Shown here piece after piece: positions 13,434-13,961 of a DNA stretch of 13,961 nucleotides (positions within the stretch are counted from its first letter, which is position 1; every line of letters starts with the position of its first letter). The stretch comes from Chloroflexota bacterium (GTDB lineage Bacteria > Chloroflexota > UBA4733): positions 1 to 13,961 of the forward strand of contig JAMCTA010000081.1 in assembly GCA_023381895.1 (NCBI GenBank), read 5' to 3'. The translations under genes were made by a program, and so were the position numbers. The notes below the pieces were generated by a model that saw nothing but the letters and a program-made list of their open reading frames with translations, was not told the origin of the DNA and did no database searches.

Positions 13434-13961
13434 ATGCCAGCCTCCTCACTCTCTGTGCGCAAAGCCGTGATACCGGTCGCGGGTTTGGGTACTCGCTTGC
13501 TGCCCGTGACCAAGTCGCAGCCCAAGGAAATGCTTCCCGTTGGCCGCAAGCCAGCGGTGCAGTACATCGTGGAGGAGCTCGAGGCGGCGGGTATCAGGGA
13601 CATCCTACTCGTGACCGGTCGGAAGAAAACGGCGATCGAGGACCACTTCGATCGTGACCCCGATCTGATTCAGCGTCTCACAGCGTCTGGCAACACCGAT
13701 CTCATCGAAGTACTCGACTTCGCTGAGGAAGACACCTCGTTCTACTACGTGCGTCAGAGTACACAGTCGGGCAATGGCGATGCCGTCCGCCTCGGCCGGC
13801 GTTTCTGCGGCGACGAGATCTTCGTGGTGGCCTTCGGCGACAGCATCATCAAGAGCAATGGACGCGAGAGCGTCGTGGGCCGGATGATCGGAACTCATCT
13901 CGCCCGCGGCGTGGCCTGCACTATTGCAGTGGAGCGAGTGCCCGATGATGAAGCCTATAAG
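13434..13961 (+). CDS. galU: UTP-glucose-1-phosphate uridylyltransferase (GalU family), 3' end outside window
   Basis: The first 176 codons are present and the frame is open at the window edge. GalU joins UTP and glucose 1-phosphate to make UDP-glucose for glycans, glycolipids and trehalose. The N-terminal signature is RKAVIPVAGLGTRLLPVTK (9-27), with Lys31 in the PKEMLPVG segment. VTGRKKTAIEDHFD (60-73) is the next conserved block. YVRQSTQSGNGDAVRLG (105-121) corresponds to the nucleotide-binding stretch, usually QKEQLGLGHAV-like, so the usual GLGHAV is GNGDAV. Asp136 in AFGDSII is the likely metal ligand. The ATG at 13434 has AAGGGC nine bases upstream. The altered loop could mean a GalU-related transferase with another nucleotide or sugar preference. 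UDP-glucose could feed the glycosyltransferase at 10925-12058, which is inference only. Confidence 0.85.
   Translation, partial: MPASSLSVRKAVIPVAGLGTRLLPVTKSQPKEMLPVGRKPAVQYIVEELEAAGIRDILLVTGRKKTAIEDHFDRDPDLIQRLTASGNTDLIEVLDFAEEDTSFYYVRQSTQSGNGDAVRLGRRFCGDEIFVVAFGDSIIKSNGRESVVGRMIGTHLARGVACTIAVERVPDDEAYK

Noticed and set aside
1..13961. CRISPR array, insertion sequence, prophage or defence island
   Set aside because: No regular direct repeats with spacers, no transposase, integrase or phage genes, and no defence signature were seen on either strand.

Overview
The window is GC-rich bacterial chromosome and reads as ordinary, gene-dense housekeeping and accessory metabolism. The mix of genes (a Ski2-like helicase beside mutM, a FemAB-type protein, a soluble P450, a two-domain rhodanese, and proteins rich in Arg, Leu, Ala and Glu) suggests a thermophilic member of the Chloroflexota, possibly the Thermomicrobia. 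That placement is inference from composition and gene feel only; there is no rRNA or other marker here to fix it. I found no phage genes, insertion sequence, CRISPR array, tRNA or rRNA.

Left part, minus strand (about 6303 down to 1): a head-to-tail run of five genes reads leftward. They are a Cof-type HAD phosphatase, nucleoside diphosphate kinase (ndk), a 723-residue protein made of two complete FemAB-type units in tandem, formamidopyrimidine-DNA glycosylase (mutM) and a Ski2-like DExH helicase whose 3' end lies outside the window. Gaps are 83, 40, 70 and 21 bp, so ndk to helicase could be one operon, with a possible -10 box ahead of ndk.

Centre, plus strand (6355 to 10928): a PIG-L/LmbE deacetylase starts 51 bp from the divergent HAD gene. 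A 230-bp spacer with a perfect 16-bp palindrome follows. Then come an unusual isocitrate/isopropylmalate-dehydrogenase-like protein, a cytochrome P450 and, 9 bp later, a two-domain thiosulfate/mercaptopyruvate-type sulfurtransferase. The sulfurtransferase converges with a minus-strand glycosyltransferase, and both genes stop within the same palindromic CTAG.

Right part (12059 to 13961): after the glycosyltransferase's strong ribosome binding site come a small putative membrane protein and a 329-bp non-coding gap. The gap holds a 7-bp stem-loop and a striking nested inverted-repeat element of about 125 bp with three internal hairpins. The end of the window has a YfcE/MJ0936-type metallophosphoesterase with a TTG start, then the 5' part of a GalU-family nucleotidyltransferase behind a good extended -10 promoter.

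The observations most worth following up are the nested inverted-repeat element at 12548-12672 (structured RNA or miniature repeat), the tandem FemAB fusion with an internal ribosome-binding-like site, and the atypical decarboxylating dehydrogenase. I see no convincing evidence for a new multi-gene defence or biosynthetic system.
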